A stretch of 64,000 nucleotides of DNA, from positions 117,274-181,273 of the forward strand of contig CANKOY010000001.1 in assembly GCA_947484275.1 (NCBI GenBank). The letters run 5' to 3'. The notes beneath the pieces are model-generated. The model saw nothing but the letters and a program-made list of their open reading frames with translations. It did not search any database and was not told where the DNA came from. Below are positions 8,568-16,701 of this stretch, piece after piece; within the stretch, counting starts at the first letter, position 1, and every line of letters starts with the position of its first letter. The stretch is from Planctomycetota bacterium. Its GTDB lineage: Bacteria > Planctomycetota > UBA1135 > GCA-002686595. Position numbers and translations under genes: made by a program.

Positions 8568-10451
8568 ATGGAGCACGGCATGGGGCGCAGCATGGGGCCA
8601 CTGCGGGCCTATATCTTCGCCTTGGTGCTCTCAGGCACTGCGGGCGCGCAGGTGAGCGAGTACACACGCGAGAATTCCAAGGTCTGGCAGCGGCAGGGAA
8701 CTCAGCGCTGGGCCGTGAACGAGCGCGTCGCGACCATTGATCTCGCAGGCGCAGACTTCACTTCGTGGCGCGCGGCACAACCCTCTGGGTCGATCCTGCG
8801 GCGTTTGACGCCGCTCCGCGCGAATCGGCTTGGCTTCATCGACGTGGACGTTCCGGCGAACGTCGACGGACTCGCGGTGATCGCCGCCCTGCGAGCTGAC
8901 AAGCGCGTCCGCAACGCGGAATTGTCCGCGTACGGTAGTTACGACGCCGTGCCCAACGACGGCTTCTTCGGTACCCAGTGGCACTTGAGGAACACCGGTC
9001 AGAGCGGCGGCACACCGGGCGCGGACATCGGCGCTGTCGGCGCCTGGGATCTTGCGGTCGGCGATCCGAACGTGGTTCTGGCCGTGATCGACTCCGGCAC
9101 CCAGGTCGCGCACCCGGATCTCTCCTCCAATATCTGGGCCAACCCCGGTGAGATTCCGGCCAACGGAATCGACGACGACGGAAACGGGTTCATCGACGAC
9201 GTGGTCGGATGGAATTTCGAACTGGGCAGTCCCAACGTGACGGTCACTGCTGCCCACGGAACGAACACGGCGGGCGTGGCCATCGCGCGCACGAACAACG
9301 GCATCGGTGTGGCAGGTGTCGCTGGCGGATTCGGCGCCGTCGGCGGCTGTCGCGGCATGATCCTCGCCGTGGGCAACAGCGCGCCACAGTCAGCGCTGAT
9401 CGACGACGCGATCATCTACGCAGCGGACAACGGCGCGCGTGTGATCAACATGTCGTTGCAAGTTCCGACCACCGCGGCGATCAACGCAGCTCTCGTGTAC
9501 GCCCACGATGTGCGCGGGGTGGCGATCGTCGCCGCCGCGGGCAATGTGTCCGGTCCGATCAACTACCCCGCGAACCAACCGCAGGTGATCGCCGTGGGAT
9601 CCAGCGGCCGCACGGATGCGCGCTCAACGTTCTCGGCCTTCGGACCCCAGCTTTGGCTGCTCGCTCCCGGTGAGAGCATCACCACCACCAGCACCTCCTC
9701 GGGCTTCGCCAGCCCCACCGGCACGTCGTTTTCGGCGCCCATGGTGTCTGGCACGATCTGCCTCCTATTCGCTTCCATGCCGAGCCTCGCCGCGGACGAT
9801 GCGCGCGATATTCTGCGGCGCTCGGCCGCGGATCTCGGTACGCCGGGTTTCGACAACTCGACGGGCTGGGGGCGACTGTCAGCCTCGGCCGCGCTCACGC
9901 TCCTCGCACAGTCAGATTGCGACGACAACGGCATCTACGATCCGGCGCAGATCGCAAGCGGATTCTCGCTCGACCTCGACGTAAATGGCGTGCCCGATGA
10001 GTGCGAGCAACTTGTGTACTGCACAGCACAGATCAACTCCCTGGGTTGCCTGCCCGCGATCTCGGCCAGCGGCAGCCCCTCGGCCTCGGCCAGCGCAGGC
10101 TTCGTAGTCAGCTCGAGTGGCATCCGAAATCAGCGTCCTGGAGTGCTGCTCTACAGCTTGAACGGGCGCGCGAGTCTGCCCATCGGCGGCGGAACACTGT
10201 GCGTCGCAGGGCCGATCCGTCGCACGCCAGCCGTGAACTCTGGCGGCGCGCCCAGCGGTTTGGATTGCAGCGGCGCGCTGGCGATCGACATGAATGCCTT
10301 TGCACGCGGCCTGCTCGGGGGCTCACGCGATCCCAGTCTTTCGGTTCCGGGGGTTCGTGTCGGTTGCCAGTGGTGGTCCAGCGATCCAGTGCCCGGTTTC
10401 ACGGGTCAGCCGAACTTCACGAACGCGCTCGAGTACTCGATCGCCCCGTAA
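8568..10451 (+). CDS. Secreted subtilisin-like serine protease (S8) with Ca-linker and shared C-terminal domain
   Basis: 627 aa from the ATG chosen because a signal peptide follows (AYIFALVLSGTAGAQ). Two other ATGs, 12 and 24 nt later, are possible. An inhibitor-like prodomain covers about residues 30-120. The peptidase has Asp175 (AVIDSGTQ), His230 (HGTNTAG), Asn326 (AAAGN) and Ser387 (GTSFSAP), so the triad is complete. An NGIDDDGNGFIDD insert probably binds calcium. After the protease comes a DCDDNGIYD...NGVPDECE linker of planctomycete type. A domain of about 145 residues (10017-10451) with four or more Cys and a QWW motif ends the protein. That domain recurs at 51072-51518 and, broken, at 59284-59620. 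Single gene; the next gene is convergent. Confidence 0.9.
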   Translation: MEHGMGRSMGPLRAYIFALVLSGTAGAQVSEYTRENSKVWQRQGTQRWAVNERVATIDLAGADFTSWRAAQPSGSILRRLTPLRANRLGFIDVDVPANVDGLAVIAALRADKRVRNAELSAYGSYDAVPNDGFFGTQWHLRNTGQSGGTPGADIGAVGAWDLAVGDPNVVLAVIDSGTQVAHPDLSSNIWANPGEIPANGIDDDGNGFIDDVVGWNFELGSPNVTVTAAHGTNTAGVAIARTNNGIGVAGVAGGFGAVGGCRGMILAVGNSAPQSALIDDAIIYAADNGARVINMSLQVPTTAAINAALVYAHDVRGVAIVAAAGNVSGPINYPANQPQVIAVGSSGRTDARSTFSAFGPQLWLLAPGESITTTSTSSGFASPTGTSFSAPMVSGTICLLFASMPSLAADDARDILRRSAADLGTPGFDNSTGWGRLSASAALTLLAQSDCDDNGIYDPAQIASGFSLDLDVNGVPDECEQLVYCTAQINSLGCLPAISASGSPSASASAGFVVSSSGIRNQRPGVLLYSLNGRASLPIGGGTLCVAGPIRRTPAVNSGGAPSGLDCSGALAIDMNAFARGLLGGSRDPSLSVPGVRVGCQWWSSDPVPGFTGQPNFTNALEYSIAP

Positions 10452-10535
10452 GGCAGCGCACCAAGCCACGCTGTCCGCTGGCTTGCCGCATCCGATCCGC
10501 GCGCACCGTGGTCGGCCCTTGGCGCAACTGCGAAA

Positions 10536-11357
10536 TCAGGGGCGGAGGTGCGCACTTGCGGCGCGCAAGGTCCAGCCGACGCCCAGACCCAGCACCATGA
10601 GCACGGCCACGGGCGCCTGCCAGCGCTCGAACCCCAGAAGACGTTCCTGGTGAACTGAGACCATTAGCAACAGAAGCGGCGTCGCCATGTACAGATTGTG
10701 GCGCGCGCGAATGCCGGCGCGCTCCAAGTCCGCGGCCAGTGGAGCGCGACCTTCGCGAACCGCCAAGGCGTTGCGGCGTAGGAGAGGTGCCACGTGAAGC
10801 CAGACGTTGGCAACCATGGTCGTGCCGAGCAGCGCTCCGATGTGGATCAGGATCGCTCGATTCGACATCTGCAGAAAGGAATCGAGGTAGACCCCATAGC
10901 CAACGGTCACGGCGGACCAGGCGAGGTGAGACAGCTCCGCATGCTTCCCCGCGCAGCGGCTCAAGAGCTCGTACACGGGGAACAATGCGAACAGAAGGCC
11001 GAACACCACGGAGATTTCGCTCCAAGGCATGTTGACGCCCGCAAACTCGCTGGAGGAGGCGTACATCAGAGGCGCCGACTTCGATGAGTAGTACAACTTC
11101 ATCAACAGCGCGACGCCGGTGAGCCAAGTGGCCAGGGAAGCCCACTCGAACCAGAACATCGTGCGCAGGACGTACTCGGGCACGACTCTAGGTCGCTCTG
11201 CGGGATCGAGGGCCGCCACGGCGTTCTGATGCACCAAGGTGAAACTGAACAGCATTCCGATCCAAATCACGCCGCCGATCAGGTGCACCCAGCGGTAGAG
11301 AAGTTGGTCGTAGTCCAGACCGTCAGCGAGCAGCGACCATTGTGCGAGAGAGTCCAT
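10536..11357 (-). CDS. Urate-oxidase (PuuD) N-terminal-type integral membrane protein
   Basis: 273 aa with about seven or eight hydrophobic segments. The start RWVHLIGGVIWIGMLFSF and the segment FEWASLATWLTG match the membrane domain of the PuuD urate hydroxylase family. The C-terminal cytochrome c domain of full-length PuuD is absent (no CxxCH). The role here is therefore uncertain: it could be a haem or redox membrane protein, or need a separate electron carrier. It is the last gene of the leuS operon, 23 bp after a cupredoxin-like lipoprotein, which suggests the two work together. Family recognised by eye; substrate not known. Confidence 0.75.
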   Translation of the reverse strand: MDSLAQWSLLADGLDYDQLLYRWVHLIGGVIWIGMLFSFTLVHQNAVAALDPAERPRVVPEYVLRTMFWFEWASLATWLTGVALLMKLYYSSKSAPLMYASSSEFAGVNMPWSEISVVFGLLFALFPVYELLSRCAGKHAELSHLAWSAVTVGYGVYLDSFLQMSNRAILIHIGALLGTTMVANVWLHVAPLLRRNALAVREGRAPLAADLERAGIRARHNLYMATPLLLLMVSVHQERLLGFERWQAPVAVLMVLGLGVGWTLRAASAHLRP

Positions 11358-11380
11358 GCTAGGGCGGGTGTCGGCGAAGG

Positions 11381-12166
11381 TCAGGGCTGCTTGTGAAAAT
11401 GAAATTCGATCCGCGAACCGCTGTGGGCCGTGACCCTGACCTCTGCGCTCTGCCGGCCCAGGACCTCGTGCCAGGCACGGACCTCGTAATCACCGGGCGG
11501 CAAATCGCCGAAGTGAAAACTGCCATCGGCCCCTGTCACCGCGAAATACGGATGATCGAACACGCCCACCCAGGCCTTCATCCACGGATGAAGGTCGCAG
11601 ACAATCGGAACGGCGACTTCGTGGGCGGCGAAAACCAATTCGAGCGCCGCGGCACCTTCGGCCTGGTTGACGTTGACGCTTGGATTTTGCTCGCTGCGCG
11701 CGATCGAGCGCACGTTGTGCCGTCCGCGGTCCTCGTTCGTGACGCGCAGAGTCTGGCCGATGCGCAAACCGAGAACGTGGGGACGATAAACACAGCCGCG
11801 CTGGGCGAGGACGATCGGTTCGCGCTCAACGGTTAAGTCGGGGGCCGAGTCCGCCGCCTGCGGCGGAGGATTGACGAGCCAGACAATCGCGTTGGCCATG
11901 CGGCCGTTGTCCACCACCCATGTTTCCGTCAGCGCCGGTTCCTCGGGATGGCTTGCGCAGCCGCCCTCAGCAGCGGTGTTGATCGCCGAACGCGGCGGCG
12001 GGACACCATCGAAGAGCACGCGGCCTTCGATCGTCCCAGCAGGCGCCTGGTCAACTTGCGGAGCTTGCACCCGCGGCGCTTCACCGGAGTGGCTCGACTG
12101 CTTTCCGTCACAAGCGAAGAGTCCCAGGGCCAGTGCACAGATCGCCTGCACGAAACGCGGTTCCAT
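11381..12166 (-). CDS. Lipoprotein with cupredoxin-like and carboxypeptidase-regulatory-like parts
   Basis: 261 aa from an ATG that places a signal peptide at the N-terminus (AICALALGLFAC, lipobox Cys). An in-frame TTG 45 nt upstream would put 15 charged residues first and is less likely. The fold reads as a beta-sandwich starting GTIEGRVLFDG. A plastocyanin-like core has His in EDRGRHNV, then CDLHPWM, the C-x2-H-x2-M arrangement of a type 1 copper site. A carboxypeptidase-regulatory-like strand set (GADGSFHFGDLPPGDYEVRAWHE) ends the protein. Probably a cell-envelope electron carrier or copper protein. It sits between rnr and the PuuD-like gene. Confidence 0.7.
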   Translation of the reverse strand: MEPRFVQAICALALGLFACDGKQSSHSGEAPRVQAPQVDQAPAGTIEGRVLFDGVPPPRSAINTAAEGGCASHPEEPALTETWVVDNGRMANAIVWLVNPPPQAADSAPDLTVEREPIVLAQRGCVYRPHVLGLRIGQTLRVTNEDRGRHNVRSIARSEQNPSVNVNQAEGAAALELVFAAHEVAVPIVCDLHPWMKAWVGVFDHPYFAVTGADGSFHFGDLPPGDYEVRAWHEVLGRQSAEVRVTAHSGSRIEFHFHKQP

Positions 12167-12207
12167 TGTCGCCAAGGGTAGCAGGGGCGCAACGTCGCCG
12201 TCGAACT

Positions 12208-13974
12208 TCAAACGAGCTCGAACATCAACTGCAGACGGACAAAGTCCACGTCCACCAGCCGCACGGCGATGGGATATCCCTCACTAAAGGAGAAGCGCTG
12301 CTTGCCGCGGCTGATTTGGATCGTCGGTCCGCGCACTTCGACTCGATCGCCGATTTTCTTGGCTGGCAAGAACCCATTGACGTTGAAATTCGTGAGGTGC
12401 AACTCCAGTCCCGCGTGCGAAATGCGCGCGATCTTGGCTTCGAGCTTCTCGCCCACGTGCGGGTGCATGAACTGGCAGACCTTCAAGTCGCCGATGGCCG
12501 TCTCGCACATTTCGGCCACCTCGCTTTGGGCCGAACAGTGGCTGGCCACTTCGTTCATGTCCGCGAGCAGGGCCTCGGCCTTGAGTTCTAGCGCCGCTTC
12601 CTCGCCGCGATTCTCGACGCTCCACAACCAGCGGTGCACCATCAAATCGGGATAGCGACGAATCGGTGACGTGAAGTGCAAATACGCTTTGCGCGCCAAA
12701 CCGAAGTGCGTGGCGACGTCCTCGTGGTCGTGGACCTCGTAGACCGCGCGCTCGATCAGTCCCAGGATGCGCTGGATCAGCGCCTCGGCATTGGGTTTCT
12801 TGCGCGCCGAACGAATCATGCGGCCAATGTCGCGGCCGCTGAGGCGCTCCTTGGTCGGCACGTGGATCCCGTGCTCTTCGAGTTGTTTGGCAACCGCTTC
12901 GATTTCCTCGGGGCTCTTCTCCGGGTGCACTCGATAAATGGTCGGAAGCCCGCGCTCGCGGAACAGATCGCCGACCGCTTGATTGGCGGCCAGGGCGGTC
13001 TCTTCGATCAGGGTCATCGAGAAGTAGCGCGGATAATCGATCACGCGCAGGACTTCATGCTTGTCATCGAAGACGAACTTTCGTTCGCGAGATGGCAGCC
13101 GCAGTGAGCCCTTGGCGTCGCGCAATTTCTGCTGCACCAGGGTCCAGGCGCGAAACTGCTCTAGGGGCTTGCGTAAGAACTCGAGCGACTGCGCTTCCTC
13201 GGTGTCCTTCTTGTCCAGAACCTCTTGCACACCGCGATAGGTCGTACGGCGCTGGCTGTGGATCACGCTCTTGTGCACGCGGGCAGATGTGCGCGCGCCA
13301 GCGGCATTGAAATCCATCAGCACGCTGTAGGTCAGCCGATCGCGGCCCTGGACCAGGGAACAGAGTCCGTTCGACAGCTCTTCCGGCAGCATCGGAATCA
13401 CCTGGTCGGCCACATAGACGCTGGTGGCGCGCGTCAGCGCCTCGGCATCGAGTGCAGTGCCCGGCCGCACGTAGTGGGCCACGTCGGCGATGTGCACCCC
13501 GACCTGATAGCCTCCTCCATCCAGCGGCTCGATGGAGATCGCGTCGTCGAAGTCCTTCGCGTCATCGCCGTCGATGGTGAAAATCGTGTTCGCGCGCAGG
13601 TCCAGGCGGCCCACCAAGTCCGCTGCCCCCGGATCTGGAGGCAAGCTCTTCATCTCCTCGCGAACATCGCGCGGAAAGACGGTGCGCACTCGAAACGAGG
13701 CGAGGATCTGCATTTCCTCGGAGTCTTCCTCGCGATAAATTCCCGGCCCGTGGGTCATGGGTCCGAAGGCGCGCGGCCGCGCGGCGATCTTCTCGCGCGC
13801 CGTTCCGTGCTTCAGCGCCTCGATGTCGAAGTCTGCATCGGGATCGCCGGCACCGTCGAACGTGAAACCGCGCTCGCCGTCCTTTCCCGTGGATTCAGGC
13901 GCCTTGGGTTCGATTCCGCGCGCGCGCGCAAGGTCTCGAAAATTCTTCAGAGGGCGGTCGCCGGGCTGACTCAT
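12208..13974 (-). CDS. rnr: Ribonuclease R/II family 3'-5' exoribonuclease
   Basis: 588 aa, shorter than Escherichia coli RNase R (about 813). The RNB catalytic domain has the acidic motif TIDGDDAKDFDDAIS (four Asp that bind Mg), followed by GVHIADVAHYV and a C-terminal S1 domain (about residues 500-585). The N-terminal region (1-100) is charged and does not resemble the two cold-shock domains, so this is an RNase II/R-like enzyme with a reduced front end. It degrades RNA in the cytoplasm. ATG start overlaps the stop of the upstream glycosyltransferase gene (ATGA). Confidence 0.9.
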   Translation of the reverse strand: MSQPGDRPLKNFRDLARARGIEPKAPESTGKDGERGFTFDGAGDPDADFDIEALKHGTAREKIAARPRAFGPMTHGPGIYREEDSEEMQILASFRVRTVFPRDVREEMKSLPPDPGAADLVGRLDLRANTIFTIDGDDAKDFDDAISIEPLDGGGYQVGVHIADVAHYVRPGTALDAEALTRATSVYVADQVIPMLPEELSNGLCSLVQGRDRLTYSVLMDFNAAGARTSARVHKSVIHSQRRTTYRGVQEVLDKKDTEEAQSLEFLRKPLEQFRAWTLVQQKLRDAKGSLRLPSRERKFVFDDKHEVLRVIDYPRYFSMTLIEETALAANQAVGDLFRERGLPTIYRVHPEKSPEEIEAVAKQLEEHGIHVPTKERLSGRDIGRMIRSARKKPNAEALIQRILGLIERAVYEVHDHEDVATHFGLARKAYLHFTSPIRRYPDLMVHRWLWSVENRGEEAALELKAEALLADMNEVASHCSAQSEVAEMCETAIGDLKVCQFMHPHVGEKLEAKIARISHAGLELHLTNFNVNGFLPAKKIGDRVEVRGPTIQISRGKQRFSFSEGYPIAVRLVDVDFVRLQLMFELV

Positions 13975-15251
13975 TGGGCCTCGGGCTCGGCGCGCCCCTT
14001 GGAGAAGATTCGGAGCAGCGCGCTGGCCGAGAGCAGCGCGAGCAGTGGGTCGATCGGAAAGCGATAGCGCTCGGACACGTGGGTCACATAGTACGCGAGT
14101 CCGAAACCCAGGAGCGCCAGGAGCAGGAGTCGCCGCTCACGGAGGCCGGGACCCCAGCGCAGGGCACCGATCCACCCTAGGACGCCCAAAACGGCGAAGG
14201 AGAGGAACTTGGCCCAGGAATTCGGATCAAATCCAGCCCGGGACGCAGCGCTCGAACGCTGGTCGAATAGCGGCAGGTCGCCAATCCAGAAGTACTGCAC
14301 GCGCCGCAGGCACAGCACGAGGAAATCTCCAGGATGCTCGCTGATCCACTGCGTTGCCCGTGCGCCACAATCCGCGGCGTAGGCGCGCTCGCCGAGATCG
14401 CGGTACAAGGCCAACTCCGACGCCACGTGCGAAGGATGGAATTTGAAAGGCACGGGATGGCCGTTGGCCTCGGGGTTGTTCCCCAGGCGCAACTCGACTC
14501 CGAAGTTGGGCCGCAGGTTGGCCGTGCCGAGCACGCGCGCGTTTCGCAGCATCCACGGCGCGCACACGGCCAGCAATGCGAATGCAAAGAGCGCCGACCT
14601 TCCCGCCCGTGCGCCAACGCTTCCGCTGGACATCGCGATGTACACGAACACAGCCGGTAGCAACGACAGGGGCGCGGGGTTGACCAAGGCCAACGCGCCC
14701 CAGCACAGGCCAGCGCCAAGGGTTGCACGCGTGCTCTCGAACGCGCCCTTGCGGGTCGCCACCACGAGACACGCCACCGTCCCGAAGGCAACGAAGGTTG
14801 TGTCCCACACGACGCTGACCGCATTCCACAGGGCGGGCGGGTACAGCGCGAAAATCACGGCCCCCCACCATCCCGCCCGCGCAGCCCCGAGATTCTGCCC
14901 CAGGCGCGTGAGCAACACACAGGTCGCAGCGCTGAAGAGCGCCTGCAGCGAGAACAGTGCGAAGGCCATCGACGGATTGACGCCGTCGAACGCCCACATC
15001 AGCGCGGCAATCAACGCGGGATAGGGCGGAGTCAACCACCCGCTCGCGCCCGTTCCAAGGGACCAGGGGTCAGCAAGCCCGCGGCCTTGATACAGCGCCT
15101 CCCCTAGACACGCGGCCTCATGCCCAAAGTCCCAGGTGCTCTGACCCGCCGCAGCCTCGTGGGGAGCGAGCACCAAGAGCAGAATCATGCGCAGCGCCAG
15201 CGCGACCGCGAACAGCGCCGCCACGTGCCGCCCCTGTCCGAGAGTGTTCAC
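13971..15251 (-). CDS. GT39/ArnT-like integral membrane glycosyltransferase
   Basis: 426 aa with about ten hydrophobic segments. The first periplasmic loop carries acidic residues (TWDFGHEAACLGEALYQGRG) and WLTPPYPALI, a pattern of the RgtA/B/C/D-like (GT-C fold) family that transfers sugars from polyprenyl phosphates. YVTHVSERYRFPIDPLLA near the C-terminus is also typical. The GTG at 15251 is chosen because it overlaps the tldD stop (GTGA); the open frame upstream of it is inside tldD. Substrate unknown. Its place between tldD and rnr gives no clear pathway. Confidence 0.78.
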   Translation of the reverse strand: MNTLGQGRHVAALFAVALALRMILLLVLAPHEAAAGQSTWDFGHEAACLGEALYQGRGLADPWSLGTGASGWLTPPYPALIAALMWAFDGVNPSMAFALFSLQALFSAATCVLLTRLGQNLGAARAGWWGAVIFALYPPALWNAVSVVWDTTFVAFGTVACLVVATRKGAFESTRATLGAGLCWGALALVNPAPLSLLPAVFVYIAMSSGSVGARAGRSALFAFALLAVCAPWMLRNARVLGTANLRPNFGVELRLGNNPEANGHPVPFKFHPSHVASELALYRDLGERAYAADCGARATQWISEHPGDFLVLCLRRVQYFWIGDLPLFDQRSSAASRAGFDPNSWAKFLSFAVLGVLGWIGALRWGPGLRERRLLLLALLGFGLAYYVTHVSERYRFPIDPLLALLSASALLRIFSKGRAEPEAQ

Positions 15252-16696
15252 GCGACGAAGTTCACTTTCCGAAAGCGCGCCGGCGCGGCGCCGTGGCTCA
15301 TCTCGGCGACTTGCATCGGATTTCCCTTGCCGCAGTTGGGCACGCCCCACAGACGCCAGTGATCCGCATCACAAATGGCATCGCAAGAATTCCAAAATTC
15401 GAGCGTGCGGCCCTGATAGGTCGGACTGCGCACTAGCCGCGCCTTCTTGCCGTTCTTGATCTCGAAGCCCAGTTCCGTCGTGAATTGAAAATTCACGCGC
15501 TGCTGATCGATCGACCAAGTCTTGACGGTATCGCACAGCACGCCGTTTTCCGTGTCGGCAATCAGCTCATCCAGCTTCCAAGTCCCCGGCATCAGGGACA
15601 AGTTCGTGATGCGCACGATTGCCGGGTGGTACCAACTCTCCGCGCGGGCAGCGCCGCGACTGCGCAACTCGCCGATGCGCGCGGCCCACTCGCGGCTGGT
15701 GTGAAATCCCACGAAGCGCCCGCCTTCGACAATGGGCCAGCGACCTGACTGGGTCCCCTGGTCGTCCCAGCCGCGCGTGTCCAGCCCGCCAGCCACGGTG
15801 GAGTCCGCGATCAAATCGACGATCGACGAGCCGTACTGCATTTTCCCAAGCTGTGCGGGAGTCGCGAAGGACCCACCCGCCAAATCGCGCTCGGCTCCCA
15901 GGGCTCGATCCAATTCCGTGGGGTGGCCAACGGATTCGTGGATCTGCAGCATCAGTTGATTGCCCATCAGGATCAGGTCGCGTTCGCCAGCCGGGCATGC
16001 CGGAGCGCGACACAGGGCGATGGCTTCGTCGCGCACCCGTTCGCCGTGGCCCATCAGGTTCATTTCGAGCACGTGCTCATAACCGCGACCCGCGAAATCG
16101 CCGCCGAATGACGCGGGATAGCTGCGCCGTTCGCACTGACCGCCGTCGATTGCCGTGGCAGCGATGCCCGCGCCGGTGCGGGTCAAGGTCTGGTGCACGT
16201 CGAGTCCGTCGCTGGAGACGTGCCAGCGCTCTTCGCGCCGCAGGGACAGTCCAGCTTCGCGAGCGACGACCTCGGGGCGACCGCAAAGACTCTGCTCAGC
16301 GGCCAGCAACAGTTCGATACGCTCGGAGAGCGGCACACTGAAGGGATCGATCTCCATCGGCGTGTGGAATGATCCGCGGTGCGCAGGCTCCGGAGCGAAG
16401 TCTTGCGCGCGCGACATCGCCGGCGCCAGTTGGCGCGCAATCGACAGTGCGCGGCGCGCGGCAGCCACTGCGCCCGACGTGTCGCGCGCGCCTCCAAGGG
16501 GTTGCGCGGCGAAGCCCACCGCACCATGGGCACGTACCGTGACGCCAATGCCCAGTTCCTCGCGCGCGTTCGATAGAGCGAGCTCGCCATTGCGAACTAG
16601 AAGATCTTCCACGAGCACGCGCTCCACGCGCGCATCGGCGAAGGCAGCGCCCGCGCGCTGTGCGCTGTCCACTGCTAGACGTGCGAGTTCGTTCAT
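15248..16696 (-). CDS. tldD: TldD-type metalloprotease subunit
   Basis: 482 aa. Contains the TldD metal motif HESVGH (His253, Glu254, His258) and a late Cys455 in PNCGKGNP, the third ligand expected in TldD. TldD pairs with TldE/PmbA to form a cytoplasmic heterodimeric protease that trims unfolded peptides, and in some bacteria processes peptide antibiotics. The partner gene lies directly upstream (5 bp gap), as is usual. No ribosomal peptide precursor or modification gene is visible nearby, so a general proteolytic role is the simplest reading. Confidence 0.92.
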   Translation of the reverse strand: MNELARLAVDSAQRAGAAFADARVERVLVEDLLVRNGELALSNAREELGIGVTVRAHGAVGFAAQPLGGARDTSGAVAAARRALSIARQLAPAMSRAQDFAPEPAHRGSFHTPMEIDPFSVPLSERIELLLAAEQSLCGRPEVVAREAGLSLRREERWHVSSDGLDVHQTLTRTGAGIAATAIDGGQCERRSYPASFGGDFAGRGYEHVLEMNLMGHGERVRDEAIALCRAPACPAGERDLILMGNQLMLQIHESVGHPTELDRALGAERDLAGGSFATPAQLGKMQYGSSIVDLIADSTVAGGLDTRGWDDQGTQSGRWPIVEGGRFVGFHTSREWAARIGELRSRGAARAESWYHPAIVRITNLSLMPGTWKLDELIADTENGVLCDTVKTWSIDQQRVNFQFTTELGFEIKNGKKARLVRSPTYQGRTLEFWNSCDAICDADHWRLWGVPNCGKGNPMQVAEMSHGAAPARFRKVNFVA

Positions 16697-16701
16697 CGCG
16701 A

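Noticed and set aside
14227..15039. Open frames overlapping the GT39-like gene
   Set aside because: The GT39 frame has coherent membrane segments and motifs, while the alternatives are Arg-rich shadows.
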